The notes: generated from the sequence alone by a model not told the origin. 64,000 nt of DNA from Chitinophagales bacterium (GCA_013816805.1 JACDDS010000005.1:124001-188000); one strand, 5' to 3'; counted from the stretch's first letter, positions 10,272-20,342 are shown. Translations and numbers: made by a program.

Positions 10272-10421
10272 ATCAGAAATGAAGTGAAACAATTTCAGGT
10301 AAGTCATCTGTTTAATTATATTCTTGTATCAACAGATAATCTGCCTTCAGGGACTTACGTCTATCGCATTATTACCTCACAGGGGATATCGGAAGGTAAA
10401 AAGCAGATTGTATTTAAGTAG
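10272..10421 (+). pseudogene. Orphan T9SS sorting-domain fragment
   Basis: The frame has no plausible start but translates to a typical end of a T9SS type A sorting domain: STDNLPSGTYVYRIITSQG, then EGKKQIVFK and stop. It sits 50 bases after the TonB receptor stop. The upstream, secreted part of the gene is missing, so this is best read as the 3' remnant of a deleted T9SS cargo gene. Confidence 0.65.
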
Positions 10422-10603
10422 TTTTAAATGGGTCAAATATAAATCACATCTTATGTAATTCATTTCATTTTAAATCTTATGCCATGAAAAACTGTATTCA
10501 TTTAACAGCTTTTTTTTTGTTAACTAAGGAAGCTATCCTTTGATTGATATAATTGGTGTGTATAAGTTTCGTATTCAAACCCTGCCCAACCTCGCTATTA
10601 TTG

Positions 10604-10611
10604 TAACTTTG
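10604..10611 (+). promoter_or_regulatory. Bacteroidota -7 promoter element for parA
   Basis: TAACTTTG matches the Bacteroidota consensus TAnnTTTG and lies 22 bases before the parA start codon. No clear TTG -33 element is visible at the usual distance. Confidence 0.6.
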
Positions 10612-10633
10612 AAGAGCGTAATTTGAGTGCATT

Positions 10634-11449
10634 ATGGGTAAAATAATTACAATAGCAAATCAGAAAGGAGGCGTTGGAAAAACTACCACTGCTATAAATC
10701 TTGCTTCTTCATTGGCAGTATTGGAATATAAAACTTTACTGATAGATGCAGACCCTCAGGCAAATGCGACATCTGGGATTGGCTTCGATCCAAAAAATAT
10801 TACCACAGGTATTTATGAGTGTCTTATTGGCGGTGCTAAAATCAGAGATTGCCTGTTAAAAACTCAGACTCCCCACCTTTACCTCCTGCCGGCGCACCTT
10901 GACCTAGTGGGCGCAGAGATTGAACTGATAAACCACCCTAACAGAGAAAAGATTCTTTACCAGGTACTGGCTGAAATTATCGATGATTTTGAATTTATGA
11001 TCATTGATTGCTCACCGTCACTAGGCTTAATCACTGTAAACGCCTTATCTGCTGCCAACTCTGTTTTAATTCCGGTACAGTGTGAATATTTTGCTTTGGA
11101 AGGATTAGGTAAATTATTGAATACGGTTAAAATTGTGCAAAGCCGTTTAAACCCTGATTTAGAAATTGAAGGAATTGTGCTTACCATGTACGACAGCCGT
11201 CTTCGTCTTTCTAACCAGGTGGTTGAAGAGGTGAAGCGCCATTTTGGAGATCTTGCTTTTGACACCATTATACACCGTAATACCCGGTTAGGAGAAGCAC
11301 CTAGTTTTGGAAAATCAGTTATCATGTATGATGCAGAAAGCAAAGGCGCTGTAAACTACCTGAATCTTGCAAGAGAAATTCTCCAGAAGAATAATAAAAC
11401 GCGTATGCCATCAAAGGAAAAACTGATTGACGTAGAAAATGACCAATAA
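10634..11449 (+). CDS. parA: Chromosome-partitioning ATPase ParA/Soj
   Basis: A 271-residue P-loop ATPase of the ParA/MinD superfamily. It has the deviant Walker A (QKGGVGKTTTAINLA, residues 8-22), Walker A' (DADPQANAT) and Walker B (IDCSPSLG). With ParB it segregates the chromosome origin. It overlaps parB by 11 bases, so the two are translationally coupled, and a TAnnTTTG promoter lies just upstream. No parS palindrome was found nearby. Confidence 0.95.
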   Translation: MGKIITIANQKGGVGKTTTAINLASSLAVLEYKTLLIDADPQANATSGIGFDPKNITTGIYECLIGGAKIRDCLLKTQTPHLYLLPAHLDLVGAEIELINHPNREKILYQVLAEIIDDFEFMIIDCSPSLGLITVNALSAANSVLIPVQCEYFALEGLGKLLNTVKIVQSRLNPDLEIEGIVLTMYDSRLRLSNQVVEEVKRHFGDLAFDTIIHRNTRLGEAPSFGKSVIMYDAESKGAVNYLNLAREILQKNNKTRMPSKEKLIDVENDQ

Positions 11450-12320
11450 AAAACCGGATCTGGGAAAGGGCATCAGGGCCTTGCTCGAAAATATGGATAC
11501 ATCCATAACACCTGAGGCTGCCTTTCTTGGAACTACCAGCAACATTCCTTTAGATCAAATTGAGGTTAACCCCTTTCAGCCCAGGCACGATTTCGATGAA
11601 TCAGCAATGCAGGATCTTGCTGACTCCATAAGAATTCACGGAGTTATTCAGCCCATTACAATAAGAAAAATTTCGGGCAAAAAATACCAATTGATTGCCG
11701 GTGAGCGCAGATTGCGCGCAGCAAAAACAGCAGGATTGAATGAAATTCCCTGTTTTATCCGTTCAGCCAATGATGAGCAGATGCTGGAAATGGCACTTAT
11801 TGAAAATACGCATCGGGAAGATCTGAATGCAATTGAAGTTGCCATCAATTACAAAAGGCTTATGGATGAATGCGAATTAAAACAGGAAGAATTAGCGGAG
11901 CGGGTAGGAAAAAACAGGTCAACAGTTACAAATTATCTTCGCCTGTTAAAGCTTCCCCCCGATATTCAAACCGCGATAAAGAATAAAACCATTTCTATGG
12001 CACATGCGCGGTCTATCATAAATATTGAAGATCCGCTGATACAATTAGAGATATATAAAGAAATGGTAAAAAAAGATCTGTCGGTTCGCGCAGTGGAAAA
12101 TTTGGCAAGGCAGTATGGAAATAATAAAAAGCTCTTTTCTAAAAAGCCTGCAACCCTTCCCTACCAATACCAGCGGCTTCAGGAAAGGCTTGCTTCAAAT
12201 CTTTCAACCAAGGTACAAGTCAGGCGCAGGCGATTGGGCAAAGGCGAAATAATCATCCATTTTTTCTCAGATACTGACCTTGAACGGCTTTCTGAATTCC
12301 TTGAATCACCTCGTAGTTAA
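11439..12320 (+). CDS. parB: Chromosome-partitioning protein ParB
   Basis: A 293-residue protein. The ParB/Sulfiredoxin-like CTPase domain begins near residue 35 (IPLDQIEVNPFQPRHDF), with the GERRLRAAK box and the ENTHREDLNAIE segment. A helix-turn-helix follows (KQEELAERVGKNRSTVTNYLRLL, about 145-170), and the C-terminus is a dimerisation domain. It binds parS and loads ParA. It overlaps parA by 11 bases. The order parA-parB-DUF5683-dapB-lepB is typical of Bacteroidota. Confidence 0.95.
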   Translation: MTNKKPDLGKGIRALLENMDTSITPEAAFLGTTSNIPLDQIEVNPFQPRHDFDESAMQDLADSIRIHGVIQPITIRKISGKKYQLIAGERRLRAAKTAGLNEIPCFIRSANDEQMLEMALIENTHREDLNAIEVAINYKRLMDECELKQEELAERVGKNRSTVTNYLRLLKLPPDIQTAIKNKTISMAHARSIINIEDPLIQLEIYKEMVKKDLSVRAVENLARQYGNNKKLFSKKPATLPYQYQRLQERLASNLSTKVQVRRRRLGKGEIIIHFFSDTDLERLSEFLESPRS

Positions 12321-12407
12321 AAGCTAACCTTTCTGCAGTTGGCTACAGGTTTGCAGCTCTAAAAATTCTTTCTGTTTCTTTACGTTAATTGCTGATGTAA
12401 AAATTAG

Positions 12408-13052
12408 GTGAATTTGGAATCCTCAAAAAGCATCGTATTTCTTCTTTTAAATCTATTAGCCATTATACTGATTACCTCCGGTGTTATGGCAGCTCAGGAT
12501 ACATTGCCAAGTGCAACCAAATCAGCAAAGTTGAAAAGTGAAAATTTTTTGCATTTTTTACCTGCTGAGCATTCTCCAAAAGTAGCAGGTATTGCATCCG
12601 CCATAGTTCCAGGATTGGGCCAGGCTTATAACAAAAAGTATTGGAAAGTTCCAATTGTATACGCTGGCCTAGCTACAGCGGGCTATTTCATTTATTATAA
12701 TTTTGCAATCTATTCCAATTTTAGAAAAGCATATCTGCTAAAGCTGGATGATGACAGTACTTCTGCGCTGCATTCTTTTAAGGTTTGGTATATCACTTCC
12801 ACAAACACTTTTTACCTGGATGGTTATCCAACTTCAAACTTGTATGAAGTTCAGAATAAATACCGCTATTATCTTGATATCTCTATACTGGTAGCCGCAG
12901 GTATTTACCTGCTGAACATTCTGGATGCTGTAGTAGATGCTCATCTTTATCATTTTGATGTTAGTAATGACCTTTCTCTCGACGTCAGGCCTTTTTATAA
13001 TCCTGTGACCATAAGAAAGGCAGGGGGTATTAACCTTACATTTACCTTTTAG
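12408..13052 (+). CDS. DUF5683 membrane protein
   Basis: A 214-residue protein beginning at a GTG codon. The first 30 residues form a signal peptide or membrane anchor (ending VMAAQD). The DUF5683 core is clear: SPKVAGIASAIVPGLGQAY, then a membrane segment (VPIVYAGLATAGYFIYYNF) and a second one near 165-180. The GLGQAYNKKYWK motif is shared with TM2-like proteins. The function is unknown. Its constant place between parB and dapB suggests an envelope housekeeping role. Confidence 0.85.
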   Translation: MNLESSKSIVFLLLNLLAIILITSGVMAAQDTLPSATKSAKLKSENFLHFLPAEHSPKVAGIASAIVPGLGQAYNKKYWKVPIVYAGLATAGYFIYYNFAIYSNFRKAYLLKLDDDSTSALHSFKVWYITSTNTFYLDGYPTSNLYEVQNKYRYYLDISILVAAGIYLLNILDAVVDAHLYHFDVSNDLSLDVRPFYNPVTIRKAGGINLTFTF

Positions 13053-13125
13053 CACAGTTAAAATTGTCTTCCTGGATACGGTAGTTAATGGGGCAGTAAC
13101 TGTTTGAACATACAATAGTTAAGAG

Positions 13126-13869
13126 ATGAAAATTGCACTTTTTGGATATGGAAAAATGGGGAAGATGATTGATGAAATTGTTTCCATGGAGAAAAAACAT
13201 ACAATAGTATCGAGAACCAATTCCCTTAATCATAAATCGCCTGAATCCGAAGATCTGAAAGATGCCGATGTAGCAATTGAATTTTCCAGCCCGGAGTCGG
13301 TACTGCAGAATACCCGGCATTGCCTGGAGCTTAATATCCCCCTTGTGATTGGCACTACCGGCTGGTACGATAGACTTAGCGAGGTAAAAGATGAATGCAT
13401 TAAAAAAAAAGGTTCTATAGTTTACGCCAGCAACTTCAGTATAGGCATGAACATTTTTTTTCAAATAAACCAAATCCTTGCCGGCTTAATGGGAGCGAGA
13501 CCTGAGTATGAACCATTTATCACAGAAATACATCACATTGAAAAAAGAGATTCACCGAGCGGAACTGCAATTTCGCTAGCAAAAGACATTCTTAAAAATA
13601 CTTCCTGTAAAACTAACTGGATTAACCGGAGAAATTCGGATAACGGTACAAAAAATGATAATCCTTTAGATTTAATAATTTTGTCGCGCCGTGAAGAAAA
13701 TATTATTGGTACACATAGTATTGAATACCGTTCTGGCGTTGATAAGATTGAAATAAAACATGAAGCATTTTCAAGAGAAGGTTTTGCAAAAGGAGCTCTC
13801 TACGCTGCCGAATGGATAAAAGATAAAAAGGGCTTTTATGAATTTAACGAATTGCTGCAGGTGTCTTAA
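13126..13869 (+). CDS. dapB: 4-hydroxy-tetrahydrodipicolinate reductase
   Basis: A 247-residue DapB, which reduces 4-hydroxy-tetrahydrodipicolinate in the diaminopimelate/lysine pathway. The NAD(P)-binding motif is FGYGKMG (residues 6-12). The catalytic loop EIHHIEKRDSPSGTA (about 138-152) contains the conserved His-His and the substrate-binding SPSGTA. Length is typical of the short Bacteroidota form. It lies between DUF5683 and lepB in a conserved cluster. Confidence 0.95.
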   Translation: MKIALFGYGKMGKMIDEIVSMEKKHTIVSRTNSLNHKSPESEDLKDADVAIEFSSPESVLQNTRHCLELNIPLVIGTTGWYDRLSEVKDECIKKKGSIVYASNFSIGMNIFFQINQILAGLMGARPEYEPFITEIHHIEKRDSPSGTAISLAKDILKNTSCKTNWINRRNSDNGTKNDNPLDLIILSRREENIIGTHSIEYRSGVDKIEIKHEAFSREGFAKGALYAAEWIKDKKGFYEFNELLQVS

Positions 13870-13987
13870 GAAATGGGTATCTGAAAATTCTTAATTTTTA
13901 TCATTTTAAAATAATTACAAAGTCTTCCCTTTAATTGATTCTACCTTACTCACATTTAAGCAGTTATTAACTAACATTTGATTTATT

Positions 13988-15097
13988 ATGAATTGGACGG
14001 TACAGAAAAAAAGAATTACAAAATCTAATACAAAACCAGCAAAATCTAAATTTCGTGAGTGGGTTGATGCTCTTGTTTTTGCTGTTATTGCTGCAAGCAT
14101 TATACGCACTTTTGTGGTTGAAGCATACACCATACCTACTCCTTCCATGGAGAAATCATTGTTGGTAGGTGACTTTCTTTTTGTAAGTAAAATGCACTAT
14201 GGTGCACGCATTCCGGAAACCCCTTTGTCTTTTCCATTTGCACATAACACAATGCCACTTTTCGGTGGCAATTCTTATCTCACATGGATTAAGCTTCCTT
14301 ATAACCGTCTGCCCGGATTCCAGTCGATAAAAAATAATGACATAGTCGTTTTTAACTGGCCACAGGAAGATTTCAGGCCGGTAGATAAACGTGAAAATTA
14401 TATTAAACGCTGCATAGCGATAAGCGGTGATACTTTAGAAGTAAGGAATGGAGAAGTCTTTCTAAATGGAAAAAAGAATATGATTTTTCCAGGGGAACAG
14501 GATGAATACCTGGTTACCACAGATGGTACGGCTATAAATGAAAAGATATTAAAGGACCTGCATATAACTGAAATGTATCCGTCCAACGAAACAGGTAAAT
14601 TTGGTTTTCATTTGACTCAGTCCAATATAGAAGATCTAAAAAAACTTCGTAATGTAAAATCCATCGACCCATATGTATTGCCCAAAGGTTTTCTGCCTGA
14701 AACTATCTTCCCTATGGATGCCAAGAATTTTCCATGGAACATTGATAACTATGGACCTATCTGGATTCCTAAAAAAGGTGTAACAGTTCCAATCAATACA
14801 AATAACATTGCCTTATATCAGCGATTAATTACAATTTATGAAGGTCATCAACTGGATATTAATAAAAACGGAACAATTATTATTGACGGGCATCCTGTTA
14901 CGTCATACACTTTTGCCATGAATTATTATTGGATGATGGGAGATAACCGGCACAACTCCCTTGATTCCCGCTATTGGGGTTTTGTGCCGGAAGACCATGT
15001 GGTGGGCAAAGCCTGGTTCATATGGATGAGCTGGGATAAAGATGGTTCGTTATTCACCAAGGTGCGCTGGGATCGGCTATTTAGAGGAATAAATTGA
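13988..15097 (+). CDS. lepB: Signal peptidase I
   Basis: A 369-residue type I signal peptidase, which cleaves signal peptides at the outer face of the inner membrane. A membrane helix (about 27-47) precedes the catalytic serine S53 in TPSMEKSLLVGD; the general base is K140 in YIKRCIAISGDTLEV. The later box is MMGDNRHNSLDSRYWGFVP. It is longer than the E. coli enzyme because of an insertion between the K box and the GDNRxxSxDSR box, a usual Bacteroidota feature. It is the last gene of the parA-lepB cluster. Confidence 0.95.
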   Translation: MNWTVQKKRITKSNTKPAKSKFREWVDALVFAVIAASIIRTFVVEAYTIPTPSMEKSLLVGDFLFVSKMHYGARIPETPLSFPFAHNTMPLFGGNSYLTWIKLPYNRLPGFQSIKNNDIVVFNWPQEDFRPVDKRENYIKRCIAISGDTLEVRNGEVFLNGKKNMIFPGEQDEYLVTTDGTAINEKILKDLHITEMYPSNETGKFGFHLTQSNIEDLKKLRNVKSIDPYVLPKGFLPETIFPMDAKNFPWNIDNYGPIWIPKKGVTVPINTNNIALYQRLITIYEGHQLDINKNGTIIIDGHPVTSYTFAMNYYWMMGDNRHNSLDSRYWGFVPEDHVVGKAWFIWMSWDKDGSLFTKVRWDRLFRGIN

Positions 15098-15151
15098 AAT
15101 GATTAAAAGTAAAAGAGAAGATGTACTTACTGCTTATCCTCCTCTTATACA

Positions 15152-16621
15152 TTATTTGATTATTTCAAACTTCGTGAAGTAATTTCCTGATGCAGCAGAA
15201 ATTTCGGCAATATATATTCCAGGATAAAAGGAAGATATATCCAAAACGGTTTGAAGTGCATTCCGACTTGAAATGGTCTTAACCTCCGATCCTGTATTCT
15301 TAAATATCCTTATTATTAGAGGCGATTCATTCATTGGAAGCGATATGGAAATAAATTGCTGAGCAGGGTTGGGATAGATGGTAATGCCTTCGGATGATAC
15401 AGTGCTATTGGTAATTCGGAAATCAGAATTGATATTCAAAATGTATTCACCGCGGGAATCCTGATTAGAACCTCTGATTCTGTTCTGTGAGGTATCTAAA
15501 TTTCCATTTGTATTTGTCCATTGCTTTACAGATCCATCCTCACGGGTCATCAGTTGAGTTAAATCTTCATTCTGAGAATTGATGATTCCGTTGGCTAAAG
15601 AATATTTGTAGGACACTGAATATTTTGCTTGATCGCTACCTTCAGCACAAAAGACCCCGTAATAATAAAAGGGAGTTTGATTTAAACCCGAAGCGTAATA
15701 TGGAATGGAATCTACTCTGTAAATATGCAATCCGTAAGGATTATTCTTTATTCTACCCACCATTAATTGATCTCCTGAGGCTGATGAAATTGCTAAATCT
15801 TTGCCTTTAAAATCATTGGTGTAAGCAAACTTACTGTCATCTCCAATAGGTGCACCCGAAGTCACTCTAGGTACTGAGCCTCCAATTGAACCATTTTCTG
15901 CTAGCATACTATAATCGAGTACTGTTTGGCTCGTATATGATTCATCAGCCTTCCAATAACCAATCAAGCTTACGAATGAAGAATCCACCTTTCTACACAT
16001 GTATTTCCGGATATTTGTTTCACTTCTGGCTACATTCCATAATTTTATTTCATCTAAAAAACCATTACTATTTCCTTCACCCGATGGACCAATAACTCTT
16101 CCAATATTTGAAGGAGCACTTGAATGCACCAGGTTTTTTGCTTCAGAAGACCCATCTGTGGGTGCCACTGCCTGATCTATTCCATTGAAATATATATGAA
16201 TATCGGTGGCAGACTTGCAAACTACTGCAATATGAGTCCACCTATCAAAGGGAATAGGCTGCACTGTTTCAACACCTCTCCTGAATTGAGAACCCGCTCC
16301 TTGGCCATTTCCAAATTCGAATCGTAATGTGCCTTGAGGCAAATAATAAACCCAAAATCCGCGGTAGGTAATTGAATCATTATCGCATGAAAAAAGTGTT
16401 GCAGAGTTAGTTAACGGATATCCCTGAAGATTAAACCAGGTTTCAAATGTGATAGGAAAATTAAGGTCATTATATACATCCCCAAGGTTGACAAAATTAC
16501 CAGGCATGCCATTAAATTGAAGGGCGATTCCAGAGCCGGCAAAATTGGATTGCGATTTACCAAAAAAAATTTGCGAAACAATTAAAAAAGGTAACAGGAA
16601 TACAAGCGTGGTCGTTTTCAT
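15152..16621 (-). CDS. LamG-domain protein with T9SS sorting domain
   Basis: A 489-residue secreted protein. A signal peptide covers about residues 1-23. A LamG/concanavalin-like jelly roll follows (about 30-215; FETWFNLQGYP, GFLDEIKLWNVARSE is the classic LamG ending), then an undefined region and a T9SS type A sorting domain (ITIYPNPAQQFISI to YFTKFEIIK). LamG domains bind glycans or surfaces. It is convergent with lepB, with 54 bases between them and no clear terminator. Confidence 0.8.
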   Translation of the reverse strand: MKTTTLVFLLPFLIVSQIFFGKSQSNFAGSGIALQFNGMPGNFVNLGDVYNDLNFPITFETWFNLQGYPLTNSATLFSCDNDSITYRGFWVYYLPQGTLRFEFGNGQGAGSQFRRGVETVQPIPFDRWTHIAVVCKSATDIHIYFNGIDQAVAPTDGSSEAKNLVHSSAPSNIGRVIGPSGEGNSNGFLDEIKLWNVARSETNIRKYMCRKVDSSFVSLIGYWKADESYTSQTVLDYSMLAENGSIGGSVPRVTSGAPIGDDSKFAYTNDFKGKDLAISSASGDQLMVGRIKNNPYGLHIYRVDSIPYYASGLNQTPFYYYGVFCAEGSDQAKYSVSYKYSLANGIINSQNEDLTQLMTREDGSVKQWTNTNGNLDTSQNRIRGSNQDSRGEYILNINSDFRITNSTVSSEGITIYPNPAQQFISISLPMNESPLIIRIFKNTGSEVKTISSRNALQTVLDISSFYPGIYIAEISAASGNYFTKFEIIK

Positions 16622-16733
16622 AGTTTAATTATATTTTAAAACATATGAAGTTATATAATTCAAAACATGGATATAAATAATTCCATTATCAATATTCACC
16701 TTCGTTGTTGAAATTAAATTTCGGTATTAATCA

Positions 16734-16766
16734 ACAAAAAAAAGGACGATTCATATGAATCGTCCC
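16734..16766 (-). terminator. Rho-independent terminator of the OmpA gene
   Basis: A perfect 22-base palindrome at 16744-16765 (half-site GGACGATTCAT) is followed on the minus strand by a run of eight T. It lies 20 bases after the stop of the OmpA gene. Confidence 0.85.
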
Positions 16767-16785
16767 TTTTTACCATTGTATTTTC

Positions 16786-18276
16786 TTACTGCTGGTTCAT
16801 CAACTTAATCTCTACCCGTCTGTTCTTAGCACGTCCTGCAGAAGTCTTGTTATCTGCAATTGGTGTTGTTTCGCCAAACCCATGAGAAGAGAGGCGATCT
16901 GAATTTACACCTTTGCCTATAAAGTAATTCTTAACAGATGCAGCACGACGATCTGAGAGATCCATATTCTTTACATCATTGCCTACGTTATCTGTGTGCC
17001 CGTCAATTTCCCACTTAGTATCAGGATATTGTTGCATAATTTCAGCAATAATATCCAATACAGGATATGATAGCTTGGTTATGATATCTTTTCCAGTTTG
17101 GAACTGTATTGATTTAGCACTCAGGTTAATCTTTTGAATTACTTCTGGTGGAGGAAGAGGGCAACCTGCATTGGAAGCTGGACCTGCCTGGTTAGGGCAA
17201 TGATCTTTTGTATCAGGAACTCCGTCACCATCTGTATCAGGACAGCCCTGGAACTGAGCTAAGCCTTTTTGTGTAGGGCAAGCATCTTGTTTATCAGGAA
17301 CGCCGTCACCATCTGTATCAGGGCAACCCTGGAATTCAGCTAATCCTTTTTGATCCGGGCACTGATCATCAATATCGGCTACCAAATCTGCATCTCTATC
17401 AGGGCATCCTTTCATGTCAACACTCCCAGCAGCGTTAGGGCACCGGTCATCTTTATCTGCAACGCCGTCTCCATCACTATCCGGGCAACCGCTTAAACTG
17501 GCTGGCCCTGCCTGATTTGGGCAAGCATCTGTTTTATCGGGAATACCATCACCATCAGCATCGGGGCATCCCATGGTAGAAGCAGGTCCTGGCTCAGTGG
17601 GACAAGCATCCGCATCATCCTCTATGCCATCCTTATCAGTGTCTTTCTTTCCAAAACGAACCGCTACCCCTGCGGAGTGGTTCAGATAACTTTGTTTTCC
17701 AATTACATCTTTATCTCCCCCAGCAATCCATTTATAGGAAGACTGAACGAAAAAACCTACGTCTTTCCAAAACCAAAAATTAAACCCAACACCGCCATCT
17801 ATGTGAGGCCTGACATCTTTATCGGTGTTATCCAAATAAGTTCCGCCGCCTCCAACAAAAATATATGGAGCAAACCATGAGTTTTCATGAATTATATAAC
17901 CATTGTCAAACTTGTATCTAAGGTTAAGATCACCATCAGCAAAGGCACGGGCTGATGTTGTATTTTCAAATAATTTTGTTATACGAGCGCCTCCTAACTG
18001 GAGGTCAAGAGCAAGTGAAGGATTTAATGATCTGGCTATAGTAAGCTTAGCGATGGCCGGAAGCGTATTCCAGTTCTCTGTTTTAAAAAAATCGCTGAAT
18101 CCTCCAGGTTCGCTTAATCCTCCTGCACCATCCGTTTTGTTAGCGGCATTAAAATCAATGACATTCGCTCCTCCATTAATCATCCAGGGGCGCTTACTAC
18201 TCTGTGCATACATGTTCTCTAAAATAAAACATGTCATCAGCACAGTCATACAAAGTATTTTGGAAACGTTTCTCAT
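16786..18276 (-). CDS. OmpA-family outer-membrane protein with TSP3 repeats
   Basis: I place the start at 18276, where a clean signal peptide begins (MRNVSKILCMTVL to ENMYAQ); an in-frame ATG 54 bases upstream adds a non-signal leader. The protein has an N-terminal beta-barrel (about 25-215), six thrombospondin type 3 calcium-binding repeats (D-D-DG-D-x-CP pattern, about 215-375) and a C-terminal OmpA domain (IQFQTGKD to EIKLMNQQ) with the peptidoglycan-binding WEIDGHTDNVG and RRVEIK boxes. It tethers the outer membrane to peptidoglycan. Confidence 0.92.
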   Translation of the reverse strand: MRNVSKILCMTVLMTCFILENMYAQSSKRPWMINGGANVIDFNAANKTDGAGGLSEPGGFSDFFKTENWNTLPAIAKLTIARSLNPSLALDLQLGGARITKLFENTTSARAFADGDLNLRYKFDNGYIIHENSWFAPYIFVGGGGTYLDNTDKDVRPHIDGGVGFNFWFWKDVGFFVQSSYKWIAGGDKDVIGKQSYLNHSAGVAVRFGKKDTDKDGIEDDADACPTEPGPASTMGCPDADGDGIPDKTDACPNQAGPASLSGCPDSDGDGVADKDDRCPNAAGSVDMKGCPDRDADLVADIDDQCPDQKGLAEFQGCPDTDGDGVPDKQDACPTQKGLAQFQGCPDTDGDGVPDTKDHCPNQAGPASNAGCPLPPPEVIQKINLSAKSIQFQTGKDIITKLSYPVLDIIAEIMQQYPDTKWEIDGHTDNVGNDVKNMDLSDRRAASVKNYFIGKGVNSDRLSSHGFGETTPIADNKTSAGRAKNRRVEIKLMNQQ

Positions 18277-18484
18277 GGTAAACTGTTTTAGTTGATGTGA
18301 TTGAGCGCTAATTAACGAAAATAATTTCATAGGTAGTTGGAATTTTTTTTAGTTATCAACACGTGATTTTAAATTGTTCAATTATAGAAATTGTAAAGCA
18401 ATATGATTACCAATTCATTTCAAACACCGGATGTTTTAATCAATAAATATTATGTTTTATGATTATTTTCTTTATGGTTGGACG

Positions 18485-18492
18485 CAAATGTA
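18485..18492 (-). promoter_or_regulatory. Bacteroidota -7 promoter element for the OmpA gene
   Basis: TACATTTG on the minus strand matches TAnnTTTG. It would give a leader of about 200 bases before the OmpA start at 18276, long for this group but common for abundant outer-membrane protein genes. Confidence 0.5.
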
Positions 18493-18583
18493 AAAAAATC
18501 AGGCTTCCTTAGTTAAAGCAGCGATTAAGTTTGATTGATCTTTCGTAAACAAGTAATCTGCCATATTTTATCTTTTTCGATAT

Positions 18584-20302
18584 TTGATTGAATATTTTTT
18601 CAATTTTCCTGTGAACAAAGCAATAAACTCAACAGTCAAACAACAAAATGCTGCCTCTTCACGGGCTGAGTTTAAACTAAGATATCCGTTAATATGGCTG
18701 ACTTTATCAGTTATTATCGTGTATGCCTCAACAATAAATTTTGGCTTCACGGAACTCGACGATTCAATATTTATTCGGGATTTCCAGGAGTACAATCAAA
18801 ACATTACTAATTTATTTACCTCCTTCCACAGGGGAGTTTTTGATCCAATCCAGGATACGTACTACAGGCCATTGTTCCTTGATTCAATTATTCTAAACTA
18901 TCAAATAAGCGGACAGCAGATAGCACCATACCATGTATTAAATATTTTATTTCACCTGATCACTGTGCTATTGCTTTTTGTCTTGCTTCAGAAAATTAAA
19001 TTAAACAGGCTCCATAGTTTTATTCTCGCGCTGTTCTTCGCCGTTCATCCTGTTTTGTCGCAAGCTGTTGCATGGATTCCCGGAAGAAACGATACCATGC
19101 TCGGTATCTTTGTGGTTGCATTCCTGGTTTTTACGATTAACTATTTTCTGAGGAGAAAACCAGGCAATCTGTTATTGTCTTTTTTCTTTTTATTAGGTGC
19201 GTTCTTTACTAAAGAAACGGCAATATTTGCTCCACCTGTTGCATTCATTCTCCTTCTATATTTGAATAAGAAGAAATGGTTAAGTAATGAAAATATTTTT
19301 CAGTACGCCACCTGGTTGCTTGCTTTTTTCATATGGTATAAAGTACGATCCGAAGCCACTATAAAAGAATCAGGTCTGCAGTCATCAATTGCGTTTGCTG
19401 AATTATTTAATCGCTTGCCCGTGATTATTCAGTATACAGGAAAAATTTTTCTTCCGTTTAACCTTAGTGTATTTCCTATACTGGTTGATACGGTAAATTA
19501 TTATGGATTTATTTCAATAGCATTGGCATCGATCGCTATTTATTTTTCACGAAAAAGAGATTGGGGAATTATACTGGCAGGTATTAGTGTATTTCTGCTT
19601 TTTTTAATACCTGCATTATTAGTTCCAAATACACTTAATGATCAAACCTTTGAGCACAGATTGTACTTACCTATTATTGGAATGCTAATGGTTTTATCCC
19701 AAACAGCACTATTTCAAAATATCCGGAAAGAAAAACATTTATTAGCAGGCAGCATTATGGTAATACTTCTTTTTGCCTTTCTCAATTACCGCCATCAGCA
19801 AAGCTTTAAAGATCCGGTATCATTCTGGGCACAGGCCGTAAAAACTTCCCCTCATTCTGCATACGCAACCATGATGCTCGGTGCCCGGATTGATAATGAT
19901 AGGAAAGATAAAACGGAATCAGGAATATTGATCCGGAAAGCTTATTCGCTAAATCCTAAAGAAAAGTATGTAAATTTTTATTATGGGCAAATGCTCCAAA
20001 ATGAAGATTCTGTACTTTCTTCTGAAAAATTTTTTCTGGAAGAAAAAAGAATTTCAGACTATTATGAATGTGATTTCTACCTCGCCCGTGTGGCATTCGA
20101 AAAAAAAGATTTAGAACTGGCGACCAACTTATTAGAAAATTATCTATCAAAAGACCCTTCCAACGAACAAGCAAATAATAACCTATTATTATTATATCTG
20201 GAAACGGGTAAAAATGAAAAGGCGAAGGATCAGGGGAAGCGAATCCAGGAATTAGGATTTCCTGTAACCCCGGAAATCCTTCAGCGATTAGAGAAACTTT
20301 AG
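18584..20302 (+). CDS. TMTC/PMT-like membrane protein with TPR tail
   Basis: A 572-residue protein with about ten membrane segments (residues about 30-400) and a C-terminal solenoid of tetratricopeptide repeats (about 420-570). The first loop has an acidic LDDSIFIRDF motif, and the second has FFAVHPVLSQAVAWIPGRND, both typical of protein O-mannosyltransferase-like TMTC proteins. It may transfer sugars from lipid carriers to exported proteins, but no substrate can be named. The frame opens at TTG (18584); a GTG at 18611 is an alternative start. Confidence 0.75.
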   Translation: MIEYFFNFPVNKAINSTVKQQNAASSRAEFKLRYPLIWLTLSVIIVYASTINFGFTELDDSIFIRDFQEYNQNITNLFTSFHRGVFDPIQDTYYRPLFLDSIILNYQISGQQIAPYHVLNILFHLITVLLLFVLLQKIKLNRLHSFILALFFAVHPVLSQAVAWIPGRNDTMLGIFVVAFLVFTINYFLRRKPGNLLLSFFFLLGAFFTKETAIFAPPVAFILLLYLNKKKWLSNENIFQYATWLLAFFIWYKVRSEATIKESGLQSSIAFAELFNRLPVIIQYTGKIFLPFNLSVFPILVDTVNYYGFISIALASIAIYFSRKRDWGIILAGISVFLLFLIPALLVPNTLNDQTFEHRLYLPIIGMLMVLSQTALFQNIRKEKHLLAGSIMVILLFAFLNYRHQQSFKDPVSFWAQAVKTSPHSAYATMMLGARIDNDRKDKTESGILIRKAYSLNPKEKYVNFYYGQMLQNEDSVLSSEKFFLEEKRISDYYECDFYLARVAFEKKDLELATNLLENYLSKDPSNEQANNNLLLLYLETGKNEKAKDQGKRIQELGFPVTPEILQRLEKL

Positions 20303-20342
20303 CTGTATAATTAACGGGACTATTTTATTCGGAAAGTATACA

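Noticed and set aside
10484-10543. 19-codon ORF starting MKNCIHLTAFF
   Set aside because: Looks like a signal-peptide start but ends at once, with no ribosome-binding or promoter evidence; probably noise or debris.
10500-12500. parS centromere site near parAB
   Set aside because: Checked for a TGTTCCACGTGGAACA-type palindrome; none was found in the cluster or elsewhere on reading.
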